64,000 bases of DNA from Salinicola acroporae. Lineage in GTDB: Bacteria; Pseudomonadota; Gammaproteobacteria; Pseudomonadales; Halomonadaceae. Position 1 is the stretch's first letter. Every line of letters begins with the position of its first letter. Shown here piece by piece: positions 54,898-64,000 of the stretch. The stretch is taken from assembly GCF_003206615.1 (NCBI RefSeq), contig NZ_PZJW01000001.1:1-64000 (forward strand). The letters are read 5' to 3'. The notes beneath the pieces are model-generated. The model ran no database searches and was not told the origin of the DNA. It was given only the letters and a program-made list of their open reading frames with translations. Position numbers and translations under genes: made by a program.

Positions 54898-55640
54898 TCG
54901 AACTCAAGGGCATCCGCAAGCAGTTTGGCAATCACGTCGTCTTCAACGATATCGATCTTCAGCTCGAGCGCGGCGAGATCATCGTGATCGTCGGCCCCTC
55001 GGGAACCGGTAAATCCACGCTGCTGCGCTGCATCAATTTCCTGGAGACGCCCGATGCCGGCCAATTGACCGTCGGCGATCTCAACCTCGATGCCACGACC
55101 GCGACGCGTGACCAGATTCTTGCCCTGCGGCGGCGTACCGCCTTCGTATTCCAGAACTACGCTCTCTTCGCCAACAAGACCGCTCTCCAGAATATCGCCG
55201 AAGGCATGATCGTGGTCGATGGGATCGCCAAGCGCGAGGCGTACGCCAGGGCAAGGGAAATTCTCGGGCGCATCGGGCTGGCCGACAAGGCCGACGCCTA
55301 TCCCGCCGCGCTTTCCGGCGGACAGCAGCAGCGCGTGGGCATCGGCCGGGCGATGGCCGCCAATGCCGATGTCATCCTGTTCGATGAACCGACATCCTCG
55401 CTGGACCCGCAGTGGGTGGAAGAGGTACTTGGGCTGATGAAACAGCTTGCGGCCGAGCACCAGACAATGATCGTCGTCACTCACGAGATGCAGTTCGCTC
55501 GCGAGGTCGCCGATCGGGTGGTGTTCATGGATCAGGGCAGCATCATCGAGCAGGCGCCTCCCTCAGAGCTGTTCAGCCGTCCCAAGGACGGACGCACCCA
55601 GCAATTCCTGCGCAAGATCCTGGCGGCAAACAAGAGCTGA
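54894..55640 (+). CDS. Polar amino-acid ABC transporter ATP-binding protein
   Basis: A 248-residue ABC ATPase: Walker A GPSGTGKST, Q-loop FVFQNYALFANKT, signature LSGGQQQRVGIGRAMA, Walker B VILFDEPTSSLDP and H-loop VVTHEM. Start 54894 overlaps the permease stop (ATGA) and gives the normal N-terminus IELKGIRKQFG. Confidence 0.95.
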   Translation: MIELKGIRKQFGNHVVFNDIDLQLERGEIIVIVGPSGTGKSTLLRCINFLETPDAGQLTVGDLNLDATTATRDQILALRRRTAFVFQNYALFANKTALQNIAEGMIVVDGIAKREAYARAREILGRIGLADKADAYPAALSGGQQQRVGIGRAMAANADVILFDEPTSSLDPQWVEEVLGLMKQLAAEHQTMIVVTHEMQFAREVADRVVFMDQGSIIEQAPPSELFSRPKDGRTQQFLRKILAANKS

Positions 55641-55732
55641 TCGGCCCGCCCCGGGCAACGGCTTCCCCCGGCGACGTGTCGCGAAACCGCTTTCTCTTCT
55701 AGGCTAGTATCCGGCCAATCACAAGGAACAGC

Positions 55733-56557
55733 ATGAAGCGAAACCACGTTAGCCTACGGGATGGATTGCGACACACGGCTTCGGCAGGCTATATAGCCAA
55801 GGGCATGATCTACCTCACCATCGGCTGGCTGGCGCTGCTGACGGCGATCGGCCTGGGGGGCAGCGAGAGCGGCGCTTCGGACGTCATTCGCAAGATCGCG
55901 TTGTGGCCTTTCGGGCGTGCGCTACTGGCGCTGCTGGGCCTGGGGCTCATCGCCTATGTTTTGTGGCGCCTGGGCCAGGCGATCTGGGACACGGAGCGCA
56001 AGGGCAACGACTGGAGAGGATGGGCACAGCGCCTGGGATTCGCGGTCAGTGGCGGCTTGTATGCCACCCTGGCGTGGCAGTGTGCCACCCTGGTCTTTCA
56101 GAGCCTGGCCCAGTCCCAGGGCGGCGGGACCTCCCAGAATACCGAACGGGTCCTGGGCGTCCCCGGCGGACGCTGGCTGCTGGTCGCGCTCGGCGTCGTC
56201 TTCGTCGGCGTCGGCATCCACCAGATGGTGCGCGCCTGGCGGCGTTCCTATCGCAAGAACTGGCACCTGGACAGCCGGCCCAACCCGCCGCTGCCACTGC
56301 TCGAGGCGATCGCGCGCCTCGGTCTCGCGGCCCGTGGCGTCACATTCGTCCTGATAGGCAGTCTGATCGCACTGGCAGCCTGGCGCCTGTCGCCCAGCGA
56401 TGCCCAAGGCCTGGGCGCCGCGCTCAACCTGTTGGCCCATCAACCCTTCGGCGACTGGCTTCTGGGCGCCGCCGCGGTCGGCCTGATGGCGTACGGTGGC
56501 TACTGTTTCATCAATGCTGGCTATCGTCGGGTCAGGCACCCCCGGAGCGGAACCTGA
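55733..56557 (+). CDS. DUF1206-family membrane protein
   Basis: A 274-residue protein with six membrane helices arranged as three two-helix DUF1206 repeats; each repeat starts with a small-residue pattern such as AKGMIYLTIG, VSGGLYATLAW and ARGVTFVLIGSL. Function unknown. It follows the ABC ATPase by 92 bp and may be separately transcribed. A terminator hairpin lies after it. Confidence 0.9.
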   Translation: MKRNHVSLRDGLRHTASAGYIAKGMIYLTIGWLALLTAIGLGGSESGASDVIRKIALWPFGRALLALLGLGLIAYVLWRLGQAIWDTERKGNDWRGWAQRLGFAVSGGLYATLAWQCATLVFQSLAQSQGGGTSQNTERVLGVPGGRWLLVALGVVFVGVGIHQMVRAWRRSYRKNWHLDSRPNPPLPLLEAIARLGLAARGVTFVLIGSLIALAAWRLSPSDAQGLGAALNLLAHQPFGDWLLGAAAVGLMAYGGYCFINAGYRRVRHPRSGT

Positions 56558-56601
56558 CCGACCCGCTGCTGGGGCCGGCAAGCCACCAACAGTGGCGCAC
56601 A

Positions 56602-56625
56602 AAAAACCGTCGGGAGCGGTTTTTG
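56602..56625 (+). terminator. Terminator after the DUF1206 gene
   Basis: Stem AAAAACCG/CGGTTTTT around a 7-nt loop (56602-56624), T run included in the stem. Confidence 0.75.
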
Positions 56626-56671
56626 ACGCCTCGGGCGGCCCGAAGGGTGGCCGCCAGGGATGGCGGGCCAC

Positions 56672-56694
56672 AAAAAAGACCGCCGTGGCGGTCT
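56672..56694 (-). terminator. Terminator for the leftward repeat-protein/urease side
   Basis: GACCGCC/GGCGGTC (56678-56693) followed, in minus-strand reading, by six T. It closes the leftward unit ending with the 42-residue-repeat protein. Confidence 0.78.
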
Positions 56695-56759
56695 CAAACG
56701 ATCGATAAACCTATCTAGAGAGAACGAGACGGGGTCATCGCACGAACTCTGGTTCCCGC

Positions 56760-57197
56760 TTATTGAGCCGGCCCCGTATTGAGAGGTTCGCGATTGACAG
56801 AGTCCTTGCCAGCGGCGCCGTCCTGATCGCTGCCGCTCAGGGGGGCACTGTTGTCCATCGTCGGGGGCGTGGGGGCGGCGTCGCCCTGACGGGGCATGCC
56901 TTTCACCATCCCGTCACGATTGGCGCTGTCCTTGCTCGCCATCCCCATCTGATCGCTGCTGCTGTTGGGCGCACTGTCATCCATGGAAGAACCATGGGCG
57001 GACTTCTGCGACGATGACGGCATACCATTCACCATCGCATCGCGATTGGCGCTATCCTTGCTCGCCATTCCCATCTGATCGCTGCTGCTGTTGGGCGCAC
57101 TATCGTCCATGGCGGTCTGCGCCATGGCTGCACCACTCAGCACGGCCAATATCAAACCGGTAGCGATGCCGAAACGGCGGCGGGTGGAGAGGTTCAT
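56760..57197 (-). CDS. Small exported protein made of 42-residue repeats
   Basis: A 145-residue protein with a signal peptide (RRRFGIATGLILAVLSGAAMA, in part; cleavage about residue 27) and then two near-identical 42-residue repeats beginning MDDSAPNSSSDQMGMASKDS plus a third, diverged and truncated unit (MDNSAPLSGSDQDGAAGKDS). The repeats are rich in Ser, Asp, Asn and Met. At DNA level 56904-56986 and 57030-57112 are over 90% identical. No known domain; Met and Asp richness could mean metal binding, but that is speculation. ATG 57197 is the start because the signal peptide begins there. It lies 172 bp downstream of ureJ. Confidence 0.75.
   Translation of the reverse strand: MNLSTRRRFGIATGLILAVLSGAAMAQTAMDDSAPNSSSDQMGMASKDSANRDAMVNGMPSSSQKSAHGSSMDDSAPNSSSDQMGMASKDSANRDGMVKGMPRQGDAAPTPPTMDNSAPLSGSDQDGAAGKDSVNREPLNTGPAQ
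56904..57112. repeat. Direct repeat pair, 126-bp period
   Basis: Two 83-bp near-identical copies (56904-56986 and 57030-57112) in the repeat-protein gene; the period of 126 bp equals 42 codons. Confidence 0.9.
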
Positions 57198-57369
57198 AAG
57201 AGGCTCCTGCAGGTTTCCATGATCGAACGCGGCGTCGCGCTCCTGGGTCTTCCCTGGGGCCTGTTCGCACTCGCGACAGATAGTGTGAGCAGGCCCTGTA
57301 TGACGGTTGTGGCCGTCTATCCCTGTATACGCCGCAGCTCTGAAAACGGATGCAGATCCCCTTGCGGCC

Positions 57370-57975
57370 TCACCCCAACAACAGCGCCCCACCCGCCGCG
57401 GCGATGACGGCACCGATACCGCGAAGCCAGCGGCTGTCGCGCTGCATCAGCCAGTTGCCGACCAGACGGCCGATCAGCGTGATAGCGACGCTGGCAATGA
57501 CGAAGCCAACGGCGTAGAGCAGTGCCGATGCCCCGGGTGCCAGCTCGCTGCCGTGAGCATGGCCATGCAGCAGAATGAAGGCAAAGACCAGGGTGCCACC
57601 GACCGCGGTGGGCAGCTTGACCAGACAGGCCAGCATCACGCCCGCCAGCAGCACGCTGGAGGCGATACCGAACTCGACGCCTAGCAGCGGCACGCCAGCC
57701 CAGGCCAGTCCCGCCCCGGCGATCATGCCCAGGGCAATCAGCAGCGGCATGGCACGGCGCAACGTCGAGGACTGGCGGCAACTCCACAAGCCGATCGCCA
57801 GCATGGCAAGCAGATGGTCGAGCCCCGTCAATGGGTGCATCAACCCGGACAGGAAGCTACCGCCATGGGTGTGCGGTAGCGCACCGGGATGCGCCATGGC
57901 CGCGGAGCCGACCAGCAGCAAGAGTGGTGCGGAGAGCCAGGCCAGGCTACGCGCCGGGGGAGTGGATGACGTCAT
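57370..57975 (-). CDS. ureJ: HupE/UreJ-family nickel transporter
   Basis: A 201-residue HupE/UreJ membrane protein with a signal-like N-terminus, the metal motif HPGALPHTHG, the HPLTGLDHLLAMLAIGLW helix that marks the family, and FAFILLHGHAHGSEL. About six membrane helices. It is thought to bring nickel to urease, which fits its position 32 bp after ureG. Confidence 0.92.
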   Translation of the reverse strand: MTSSTPPARSLAWLSAPLLLLVGSAAMAHPGALPHTHGGSFLSGLMHPLTGLDHLLAMLAIGLWSCRQSSTLRRAMPLLIALGMIAGAGLAWAGVPLLGVEFGIASSVLLAGVMLACLVKLPTAVGGTLVFAFILLHGHAHGSELAPGASALLYAVGFVIASVAITLIGRLVGNWLMQRDSRWLRGIGAVIAAAGGALLLG

Positions 57976-58007
57976 GACGAATCTCCTTGCAGGTAACGGA
58001 TGAGGGA

Positions 58008-58670
58008 TCAGTTGGCTGTCAGCAGTTGCTGGTCCTGAATGGCGCGTCGTTCTTCACCGCGCCGCTCCGGCAGCATCCCTTGGTCGAGGATGAAACGGAC
58101 GATGGTCTCGACGCCGATCCCGTCATGCAGATTGGTGAAGACGAAGGGACGCTCGCCGCGCATTTTCTTGGCATCGCGCTCCATGACCTCGAGAGAGGCA
58201 TGGACGTAATCGGCGATGTCGATCTTGTTGATGATCAGCAGATCCGACTTGGTGATCCCGGGGCCGCCCTTGCGCGGAATCTTGTCGCCAGCCGAGACGT
58301 CGATGACGTAGAGCGTCAGATCCGAAAGCTCGGGGCTGAAAGTGGCAGCCAGGTTGTCGCCACCGGACTCTACCAGCACCAGTTCCAGATCGGGATGAAG
58401 GGCGTGCAGGTCGTCGATCGCCGCGAGATTCATCGAGGCATCCTCGCGGATCGCCGTATGGGGACAGCCGCCGGTTTCGACGCCGATGATACGGTCGGCG
58501 GCCAGTGCATCATGACGCAACAGGAAGTCGGCATCTTCCCGGGTGTAAATGTCGTTGGTCACCACCGCGATATCGTAGTGTTCCCGCAGCGCCAGGCAGA
58601 GCTGCTTGAGAAGTGCCGTCTTGCCGGAACCCACCGGCCCGCCGACCCCCACGCGTAGACAATGCTTCAT
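58008..58670 (-). CDS. ureG: UreG, urease accessory GTPase
   Basis: A 220-residue UreG with P-loop [27 protein letters not shown], the metal CPH motif in [31 protein letters not shown] and NKIDIADYV. UreG hydrolyses GTP to drive nickel insertion with UreE, UreF and UreD. ATG 58670 has GAGGA 5 nt upstream. Confidence 0.97.
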   Translation of the reverse strand: MKHCLRVGVGGPVGSGKTALLKQLCLALREHYDIAVVTNDIYTREDADFLLRHDALAADRIIGVETGGCPHTAIREDASMNLAAIDDLHALHPDLELVLVESGGDNLAATFSPELSDLTLYVIDVSAGDKIPRKGGPGITKSDLLIINKIDIADYVHASLEVMERDAKKMRGERPFVFTNLHDGIGVETIVRFILDQGMLPERRGEERRAIQDQQLLTAN

Positions 58671-58693
58671 CGCTTTCCTCTCCTTCCAATATC

Positions 58694-59380
58694 TCAACTG
58701 CGAAACAGACGCGAATACTGTGTTTCGTGCAGCGCACTCGCCAGGGCCAGCCCCGGCAGGATGGGACCGAGCGCCCCGTCGTGCAGACGGTTGGCGGTCT
58801 CGACGGCGCTCACCAGTTCGGGCCGCAGTCGCTCGACCAGCCGCTGTGCCGCTGTCTGGCCTAGCGGCAGCGCCTTGCAGGCAGCGGCCAGCTGGTTCTC
58901 GAGCCAAGCCCATGCGAAGCCGAGTTGGGCATCCTCGACGCCGACCCCTCGTCGATGCGCCACCCAGGCAAACAGGGTGACGTACGCCGGACGCCGGGGC
59001 AGCCAGCCATCTTCGGGCAGCAGCTCCAGATCCCCCAGCAGGCGTGCGAGTGCCTGCCCCAGACGCACGTCCTCGTCCGCCAGTTCCCGGGTTTCCCGAT
59101 TGGCCCGAAGCCAGTCGTTCCAGACCTGCAGCGTCTCGCGGTCGCCACTTCCCCAGGCGTCCTGCAACCTGCCCAGCACCGGCAACTCGCAACGTGCGAG
59201 ACCATCGTCGAGCACGCCCGACAACCACTCGCCAAGGCTCTCCTCGTCACGCACCCAATCAAGCTCGAAGGCACTCTCCAACCCCTGTGACCAGGCGAAG
59301 GCACCGATCGGCAACGCCGGACTGATCAGTTGCATCAGCCCCAGCAGTGCCAGCGGGTCGCGGACCGACTCGGCCATCAA
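58694..59380 (-). CDS. ureF: UreF, urease accessory protein
   Basis: A 228-residue all-helical UreF with [21 protein letters not shown], the family signature, and the C-terminal [10 protein letters not shown] tail. It recruits UreG to the UreD-urease complex. It lies 3 nt after ureE and 23 nt before ureG. Confidence 0.94.
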   Translation of the reverse strand: MMAESVRDPLALLGLMQLISPALPIGAFAWSQGLESAFELDWVRDEESLGEWLSGVLDDGLARCELPVLGRLQDAWGSGDRETLQVWNDWLRANRETRELADEDVRLGQALARLLGDLELLPEDGWLPRRPAYVTLFAWVAHRRGVGVEDAQLGFAWAWLENQLAAACKALPLGQTAAQRLVERLRPELVSAVETANRLHDGALGPILPGLALASALHETQYSRLFRS

Positions 59381-59383
59381 GCC

Positions 59384-59968
59384 TCAATGCTCATGCTTTT
59401 GGCCGTGGCGGTGGGAGAGGTGCTGCTGGAAGTCATAGACCTGACCGAGATTCCCGACAGCGCCGTGATCGTGGGGATGGTCGTGGCCGTGAGAATGGCC
59501 GTGAGCGTGTCCATGGCGAGCCCCCTCCCCCTCGGCATACGCGCCTGGCTCGGGATCGAACGGCGCCTGATGATGCTCAAGCGTCGCTCCCAGTCTTACC
59601 GCCAGGGTTTCCAGCACATGATCCGGCGGAAATCGCACCCAGCCACACTCTCCGGCCGTGCCGATCGCCAATTGGACGTGGCGATTGCCCAGGTGGTAGC
59701 AGAGCCTCGCCAACGCCAGTCCGAGCGGCACCTTCGCCGTCACCACCGGTTCTGCGGCAGCGAGAACTTCGATCACCTCGCCGCTTTCGGCACGCAGTAA
59801 CGCCCCGTCGCGCAGCACCGGGCCGCGATCGAGGAAAATACCGATCTCGTGACCACGGTCGCTGGTCGCCTTGAGCCGGCCGCGCATTCGTAGCTCGAAC
59901 GGCAATGTCACGCTGTCGACGGCGATAGCGTCGGACGTCGCCTCCAGCCGTTCAATCAATTTCCACAT
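59384..59968 (-). CDS. ureE: UreE, urease nickel metallochaperone
   Basis: A 194-residue UreE with the N-terminal peptide-binding domain (TLPFELRMRGRLKATSDRG), the C-terminal metal domain with CYHLGNRHVQLAI, and a His-rich tail (HGHAHGHSHGHDHPHDHG) able to store nickel. ATG 59968 begins the domain; the in-frame extension is not conserved-looking. It lies 92 bp after ureC. Confidence 0.95.
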   Translation of the reverse strand: MWKLIERLEATSDAIAVDSVTLPFELRMRGRLKATSDRGHEIGIFLDRGPVLRDGALLRAESGEVIEVLAAAEPVVTAKVPLGLALARLCYHLGNRHVQLAIGTAGECGWVRFPPDHVLETLAVRLGATLEHHQAPFDPEPGAYAEGEGARHGHAHGHSHGHDHPHDHGAVGNLGQVYDFQQHLSHRHGQKHEH

Positions 59969-60060
59969 GTCTATCTGCCTCGTGATGGCCGATACCGGAC
60001 TCGAGATGACCTCGACATAGATAACCGAAAACAAGCCCGGCCGGCGGATGAATAGTCGAA

Positions 60061-61767
60061 TCAAAAAAGATGATAACGCTGGGTCAGCGGTAACTCGAAC
60101 GCCGGCTCACAGGTCAAGAGCTCGCCGTCGGCGCGCACCTCGTAGGTTTGCGGATCGACCTCCAGGTGCGGACATGCATCGTTGAGTTTCATGTCCGACT
60201 TGCGAACGCCCCGCACGTTCTTGACCGCCGACAGCATGCTCTCCAGGCCCAGGCGCTCCTTGATCCCAGCCTCCAGCGCTGCCTGGCTGACGAAGCTGAA
60301 GCGGGTCGCGCTGGCCGCCTTGCCAAAGGCGCCGAACATCGGCCGGTAATGCACCGGCTGCGGCGTGGGGATAGACGCGTTGGCATCCCCCATCGGCGCC
60401 GCCGCGATCATGCCGCCCTTGACGATCAGCGCCGGCTTGACGCCGAAGAACGCCGGGCTCCACAGCACCAGATCGGCCAGTTTGCCGACTTCCACCGAGC
60501 CCACCTCGTGAGCGATGCCGTGGGTCAATGCCGGATTGATGGTGTACTTGGCGATATAGCGGCGGGCACGGAAATTGTCCGCGCCCAGCGCCGCGTCTTC
60601 CGGTAGCAGGCCGCGCTGCACCTTCATCTTGTGTGCGGTCTGCCAGGTACGGCAGACCACCTCGCCCACCCGCCCCATGGCCTGGGAGTCCGACGAGATC
60701 ATCGAGATCACGCCCATGTCGTGGAGGATATCCTCGGCGGCGATGGTCTCGCGACGAATGCGGGAATCGGCAAATGCCACGTCTTCCGGAATGTTCGGAT
60801 CGAGATGGTGACACACCATCAGCATGTCGAGATGCTCGTCGATGGTATTGACCGTGTAAGGCCGGGTCGGATTGGTCGACGACGGCAGCACGTAATCCTT
60901 CGAGCAGGCGGTGATGATGTCGGGGGCGTGACCGCCGCCGGCACCTTCGGTGTGATAGGTGTGAATGCCGCGCTCCTTGAACGCGGCGATCGTATCCTCG
61001 ACGAAACCGGACTCGTTGAGCGTGTCGGTATGAATCGCGACCTGGATGTCGTAGCGCTCCGCCACGCTCAGGCAGTTGTCGATCGACGCTGGCGTCGTGC
61101 CCCAGTCCTCGTGCAACTTGAGCCCGATCGCTCCGGCGACGATCTGCGCTTCCAGCGCTTCCGGCAGGCTGGCGTTGCCCTTGCCGAGCAGGCCGATATT
61201 CATCGGCAGGGTGTCGATCGCCTGCAACATCCTGGCGAGATGCCACTCACCCGGGGTACAGGTGGTGGCATTGGTGCCGGTCGCCGGGCCGGTACCGCCG
61301 CCGAGCATGGTGGTGATGCCGCTCATCAAGGCTTCTTCGACCTGCTGCGGACAGATGAAGTGGATGTGCGCGTCGATACCGCCGGCGGTGAGAATCTTGC
61401 CCTCCCCCGCGATGATCTCCGTGCCTGGCCCGATGACGATGTCCACGCCAGGCTGGACGTCCGGATTGCCGGCCTTGCCGATCGCGGCGATCCGGCCTTG
61501 CTGCAGGCCGACATCCGCCTTCACCACCCCCCACCAGTCGAGAATCAGCGCATTGGTGATGACGGTATCCATGACACTGTCATCCACGCGCTGGCTCTGG
61601 CCCATCCCGTCCCGAATGACCTTGCCACCGCCGAACTTGACCTCGTCGCCGTAGACCGTCGCGTCGCGCTCGACCTCGATCCACAGTTCGGTATCGCCCA
61701 GGCGCACGCGATCGCCGACGGTAGGTCCGTACATGTCCGCATACGCCTGACGGGTAATCGTCACCAT
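60061..61767 (-). CDS. ureC: Urease alpha subunit UreC
   Basis: A 568-residue urease alpha subunit. [20 protein letters not shown] starts the beta domain; the nickel-site HIHFICPQQ, the carbamylated Lys in [23 protein letters not shown], and the catalytic flap His in MVCHHLDP are all present. It hydrolyses urea to ammonia and carbamate. Its ATG shares one base with the ureB stop (TGATG). Confidence 0.98.
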   Translation of the reverse strand: MVTITRQAYADMYGPTVGDRVRLGDTELWIEVERDATVYGDEVKFGGGKVIRDGMGQSQRVDDSVMDTVITNALILDWWGVVKADVGLQQGRIAAIGKAGNPDVQPGVDIVIGPGTEIIAGEGKILTAGGIDAHIHFICPQQVEEALMSGITTMLGGGTGPATGTNATTCTPGEWHLARMLQAIDTLPMNIGLLGKGNASLPEALEAQIVAGAIGLKLHEDWGTTPASIDNCLSVAERYDIQVAIHTDTLNESGFVEDTIAAFKERGIHTYHTEGAGGGHAPDIITACSKDYVLPSSTNPTRPYTVNTIDEHLDMLMVCHHLDPNIPEDVAFADSRIRRETIAAEDILHDMGVISMISSDSQAMGRVGEVVCRTWQTAHKMKVQRGLLPEDAALGADNFRARRYIAKYTINPALTHGIAHEVGSVEVGKLADLVLWSPAFFGVKPALIVKGGMIAAAPMGDANASIPTPQPVHYRPMFGAFGKAASATRFSFVSQAALEAGIKERLGLESMLSAVKNVRGVRKSDMKLNDACPHLEVDPQTYEVRADGELLTCEPAFELPLTQRYHLF

Positions 61768-62126
61768 CAGTTCGCTCCCCCTTGATCGCCACTGTCATCG
61801 GGCCACCCAGGCGCGGCGGTGGGCAGCGCCCCCATCACCTCGCCGCGGAAGCCGTAGATCCGACGCGCGCCGGCATACGCCACCAGGGTCACCTCGCGAC
61901 TCTGCCCCGGCTCGAAGCGAATCGCCGAGCCGGCTGGCACATCGAGGCGATGGCCACGCGCAATAACACGGTCGAAGACCAGCGCCGGGTTGGTCTCCGC
62001 GAAGTGGTAGTGGGAACCGACCTGAACCGGCCGGTCACCGGTATTGGCCACCGCCAGCGTGATCGTCTCGAGACCCGCATTGAGCTCGATCTCGCCATCC
62101 TGAATCTGCGTTTCACCGGGAATCAT
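61767..62126 (-). CDS. ureB: Urease beta subunit UreB
   Basis: A 119-residue UreB with [32 protein letters not shown] and [14 protein letters not shown]. It is a structural urease subunit, separate from UreA as in most proteobacteria. ATG 62126 is the family start. Confidence 0.97.
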   Translation of the reverse strand: MIPGETQIQDGEIELNAGLETITLAVANTGDRPVQVGSHYHFAETNPALVFDRVIARGHRLDVPAGSAIRFEPGQSREVTLVAYAGARRIYGFRGEVMGALPTAAPGWPDDSGDQGGAN

Positions 62127-62255
62127 CGATTTTCCCTTGTTGTCGATTGTTCTTCGCCGGGACGGCACCCCGGACGGCACAAGCAAGGCCGTCGGCATTG
62201 GCCGACCTGCAGCGTGCGAAACCGCGCCGACACCGTCCGGCCCGGAAGCGCCGCG

Positions 62256-62558
62256 TCAGACGATGGGATCGTGAACCGTGACGAGCTTGGTGCCGTCCGG
62301 GAATGTCGCCTCGACCTGCACCTCGTGAATCATGTCGGCCACTCCGTCCATGACGTCTTCCCGCGTCAGTATTTCGCGTCCGTACCCCATCAGGTCGGCC
62401 ACGCTTCTGCCATCCCGCGCACCTTCCAGAATCTCGAAACTGATCAGCGCCATCGCTTCCGGGTAGTTGAGCTTGAGTCCACGGGCACGCCGTCGCTCGG
62501 CCAGTTGAGCGGCGCTGAACAGCATCAGCTTGTCTTTGTCTCTCGGGGTCAATTCCAT
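62256..62558 (-). CDS. ureA: Urease gamma subunit UreA
   Basis: A 100-residue UreA, full family length: [31 protein letters not shown] and [20 protein letters not shown]. It completes the UreABC trimer. Confidence 0.98.
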   Translation of the reverse strand: MELTPRDKDKLMLFSAAQLAERRRARGLKLNYPEAMALISFEILEGARDGRSVADLMGYGREILTREDVMDGVADMIHEVQVEATFPDGTKLVTVHDPIV

Positions 62559-62667
62559 CGCGACGGCTCCCTGGCTCTTGCGCGTTGTTCAAAGTTCGGT
62601 CTTTCAGCCCTGCCGCCGGCCAAGCGCCGGCTTCAAGGTGCCGCGGGCGGGGTTCTCCGCGGGGTGG

Positions 62668-63603
62668 TCACGTCCGCCAGATGCGTGGCTCGCAAGCCCC
62701 CCGACCGGCCAGCAAGGGTCGAAGCACGTGCCAGGCAGCGCAGCACAGGTCCCAGGCTTCGTTGCGGGAACTGCCCAGATAGCGCAGCAGCAGCACACCG
62801 TGACGTTGCGTCACCGCCCAGTTCGGGCGCGCCGGCAGCGCCGCTCTGAGGGCATCAACCGCCCCACCCGCATCCTCCACGCCCGCCGCCCACAGCGTGG
62901 CCTGGACAGTCGCGCCGCCCTGCCCCCAACGCCCGACGAATCGCCGGTGCGCCGGATCCAGCGGCTGGCGCTCGAGCCACAGCGGCAGGCCATCCCGGGT
63001 CAGTCGAAAGCGCTGCTCGATGCGACCGCTCTCGAACGGCAACTGGCTCGCCGGGCGTCCCAACGCCATGATTTCCCACCCCAGACAGCGGGCGTTGCCC
63101 TGCAAGGCGATCTCGGTAAGCTGCTCGCCTCGCGAGCCATCGAAACCGATGGTCTCCTGGGGCAGCCACTCGAGAAGACCCTCGTCCTCGACAGCGAATC
63201 GATTGGTCTGCGACCAAGCGACGGCGTGGCTATCCGCCCGGTAGAGCTTGGTCGCCGCTGGCGTGGTGAGCACGGCATGGGCAGAAGGTTCGACCCTGAC
63301 ATCGACCGTCAGTGCATCGCCACTGACCAGCCCCCCTGGCGGATGCAGCAGATAGACGTGACAGGGGTCGACTTGGCCGACCTGTTGCGGCTCCGGGTAG
63401 AACGGCCGCTGGACCCGTAGCGGCCCATGGTGCCGTGCCCGGACCAACCGCGTTCGTGCCGCGTCTTCCCGGCCATGCGGACGCGACGCGAACGCCAACG
63501 ACAGCGAGGCGTCCCAGCGGCGCCCGGCATCGAACCGGTGCCCGGAATCCGCCGGCGCCAGTGACATCGGGCGCTGCAATGGCCTGGGGATCTCCGCCGT
63601 CAT
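62668..63603 (-). CDS. ureD: UreD (UreH), urease accessory protein
   Basis: A 311-residue UreD with ARTRLVRARHHGPLRVQRPF, HLLHPPGG-like YLLHPPGGLVSGD and TTPAATKLYRADS. It binds apo-urease and guides nickel. Its ATG overlaps the urtE stop by 4 nt (ATGA), tying urea uptake and urease expression into one operon. Confidence 0.95.
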   Translation of the reverse strand: MTAEIPRPLQRPMSLAPADSGHRFDAGRRWDASLSLAFASRPHGREDAARTRLVRARHHGPLRVQRPFYPEPQQVGQVDPCHVYLLHPPGGLVSGDALTVDVRVEPSAHAVLTTPAATKLYRADSHAVAWSQTNRFAVEDEGLLEWLPQETIGFDGSRGEQLTEIALQGNARCLGWEIMALGRPASQLPFESGRIEQRFRLTRDGLPLWLERQPLDPAHRRFVGRWGQGGATVQATLWAAGVEDAGGAVDALRAALPARPNWAVTQRHGVLLLRYLGSSRNEAWDLCCAAWHVLRPLLAGRGACEPRIWRT

Positions 63604-64000
63604 ACCGTCAGATGCCGTTTGATCAGGTCGTCGCTCAATGATCCGATATCTCCCTCGGCCACCTTCTGCCCCCGGTCCATGATCACGAAGCCATCGGCGT
63701 AGCGACGCGCGAACGGCAATTTCTGCTCGACCAGCAGCACCGTCAGGCCGTCCTCGCGATTCAGCTGGCGCATGACCTCCCCGATCTGAGCGACGATGTT
63801 GGGCTGGATACCCTCACCCGGCTCGTCGAGGATCAGCAGACGGGGGTCGAGCACCAGCGCCCGCCCGATCGCCAGTTGCTGCTGCTGCCCGCCGGAAAGA
63901 TCGCCACCTCGACGATAGCGCATCTCCTTGAGCACCGGAAATAGCTCGTAGATGCGCTCGGGAATCTTGCCGGCTCTTCTCTCCCGGCCACGAACGCGCC
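63600..64000 (-). CDS. urtE: UrtE, urea ABC transporter ATPase (5' end beyond the window)
   Basis: The C-terminal 133 codons of a branched-chain/urea-type ABC ATPase: IYELFPVLKEM, signature LSGGQQQQLAIGRALV, Walker B LLILDEPGEGIQPN and the H-loop region of VLLVEQ. The reading frame is open to the right edge. The LSGGQQQQ form and the overlap with ureD support UrtE of the UrtABCDE system rather than LivF. The start and the other urt genes would lie to the right. Confidence 0.93.
   Translation of the reverse strand, partial: RVRGRERRAGKIPERIYELFPVLKEMRYRRGGDLSGGQQQQLAIGRALVLDPRLLILDEPGEGIQPNIVAQIGEVMRQLNREDGLTVLLVEQKLPFARRYADGFVIMDRGQKVAEGDIGSLSDDLIKRHLTV

Overview
The window is high-GC DNA (I estimate low to mid 60s percent) from a gammaproteobacterium. 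The runs dsbD-aroQ-accB-accC-prmA-dusB-fis-purH and urtE-ureD-A-B-C-E-F-G, together with a TRAP transporter and the P. aeruginosa-like C5-dicarboxylate cluster, fit the Halomonadaceae (Halomonas, Salinicola or Kushneria type). That placement is inference from gene content; no 16S gene is present.

Bases 1-24128 hold an almost complete type VI secretion system (T6SS). A left-facing arm carries tssJ-tssK-tssL-tssM-tagF and then a second, short TssM whose C-terminus is an OmpA peptidoglycan-binding domain. Beyond it lie hcp, tssA and a ketosynthase-like gene that meets a PAAR spike-tip gene tail to tail. A right-facing arm carries an unrecognised T6SS gene, then tssB-tssC-tssE-tssF-tssG-tssH(clpV). 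A small NlpE-like lipoprotein gene sits between the two arms. No complete vgrG is present; the gene cut by the left edge is a candidate but cannot be identified.

Bases 24322-33725 are a catabolic island on the plus strand in the order I recall for the P. aeruginosa itaconate region: ich, acyl-CoA dehydrogenase, VOC protein, MmgE/PrpD protein, ict, ccl, then the TRAP genes dctP-dctQ-dctM. No LysR regulator gene is adjacent. Next comes a PP2C-phosphatase/protein-kinase fusion that appears to have lost key residues in both domains.

Bases 35762-51553 are mostly housekeeping genes: ppa, a DUF2333 gene, dsbD, aroQ, accB-accC, prmA, dusB-fis, purH, an SSADH-type gabD, folE, srkA, comF and a tRNA-Leu(UAG). 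Bases 52487-52703 on the minus strand look like a CsrB/RsmZ-family CsrA-sponge RNA, with GGA motifs displayed in successive hairpin loops. A polar amino-acid (possibly cystine) ABC transporter and a DUF1206 membrane protein follow.

Bases 56760-64000 are left-facing. The right edge cuts urtE (urea ABC transporter), which overlaps ureD and is followed by ureA-ureB-ureC-ureE-ureF-ureG-ureJ. Downstream is a small exported protein built of 42-residue repeats. Urea import, hydrolysis, urease maturation and nickel entry are therefore encoded as one block.

No insertion sequence, integrase, CRISPR array or rRNA was seen.
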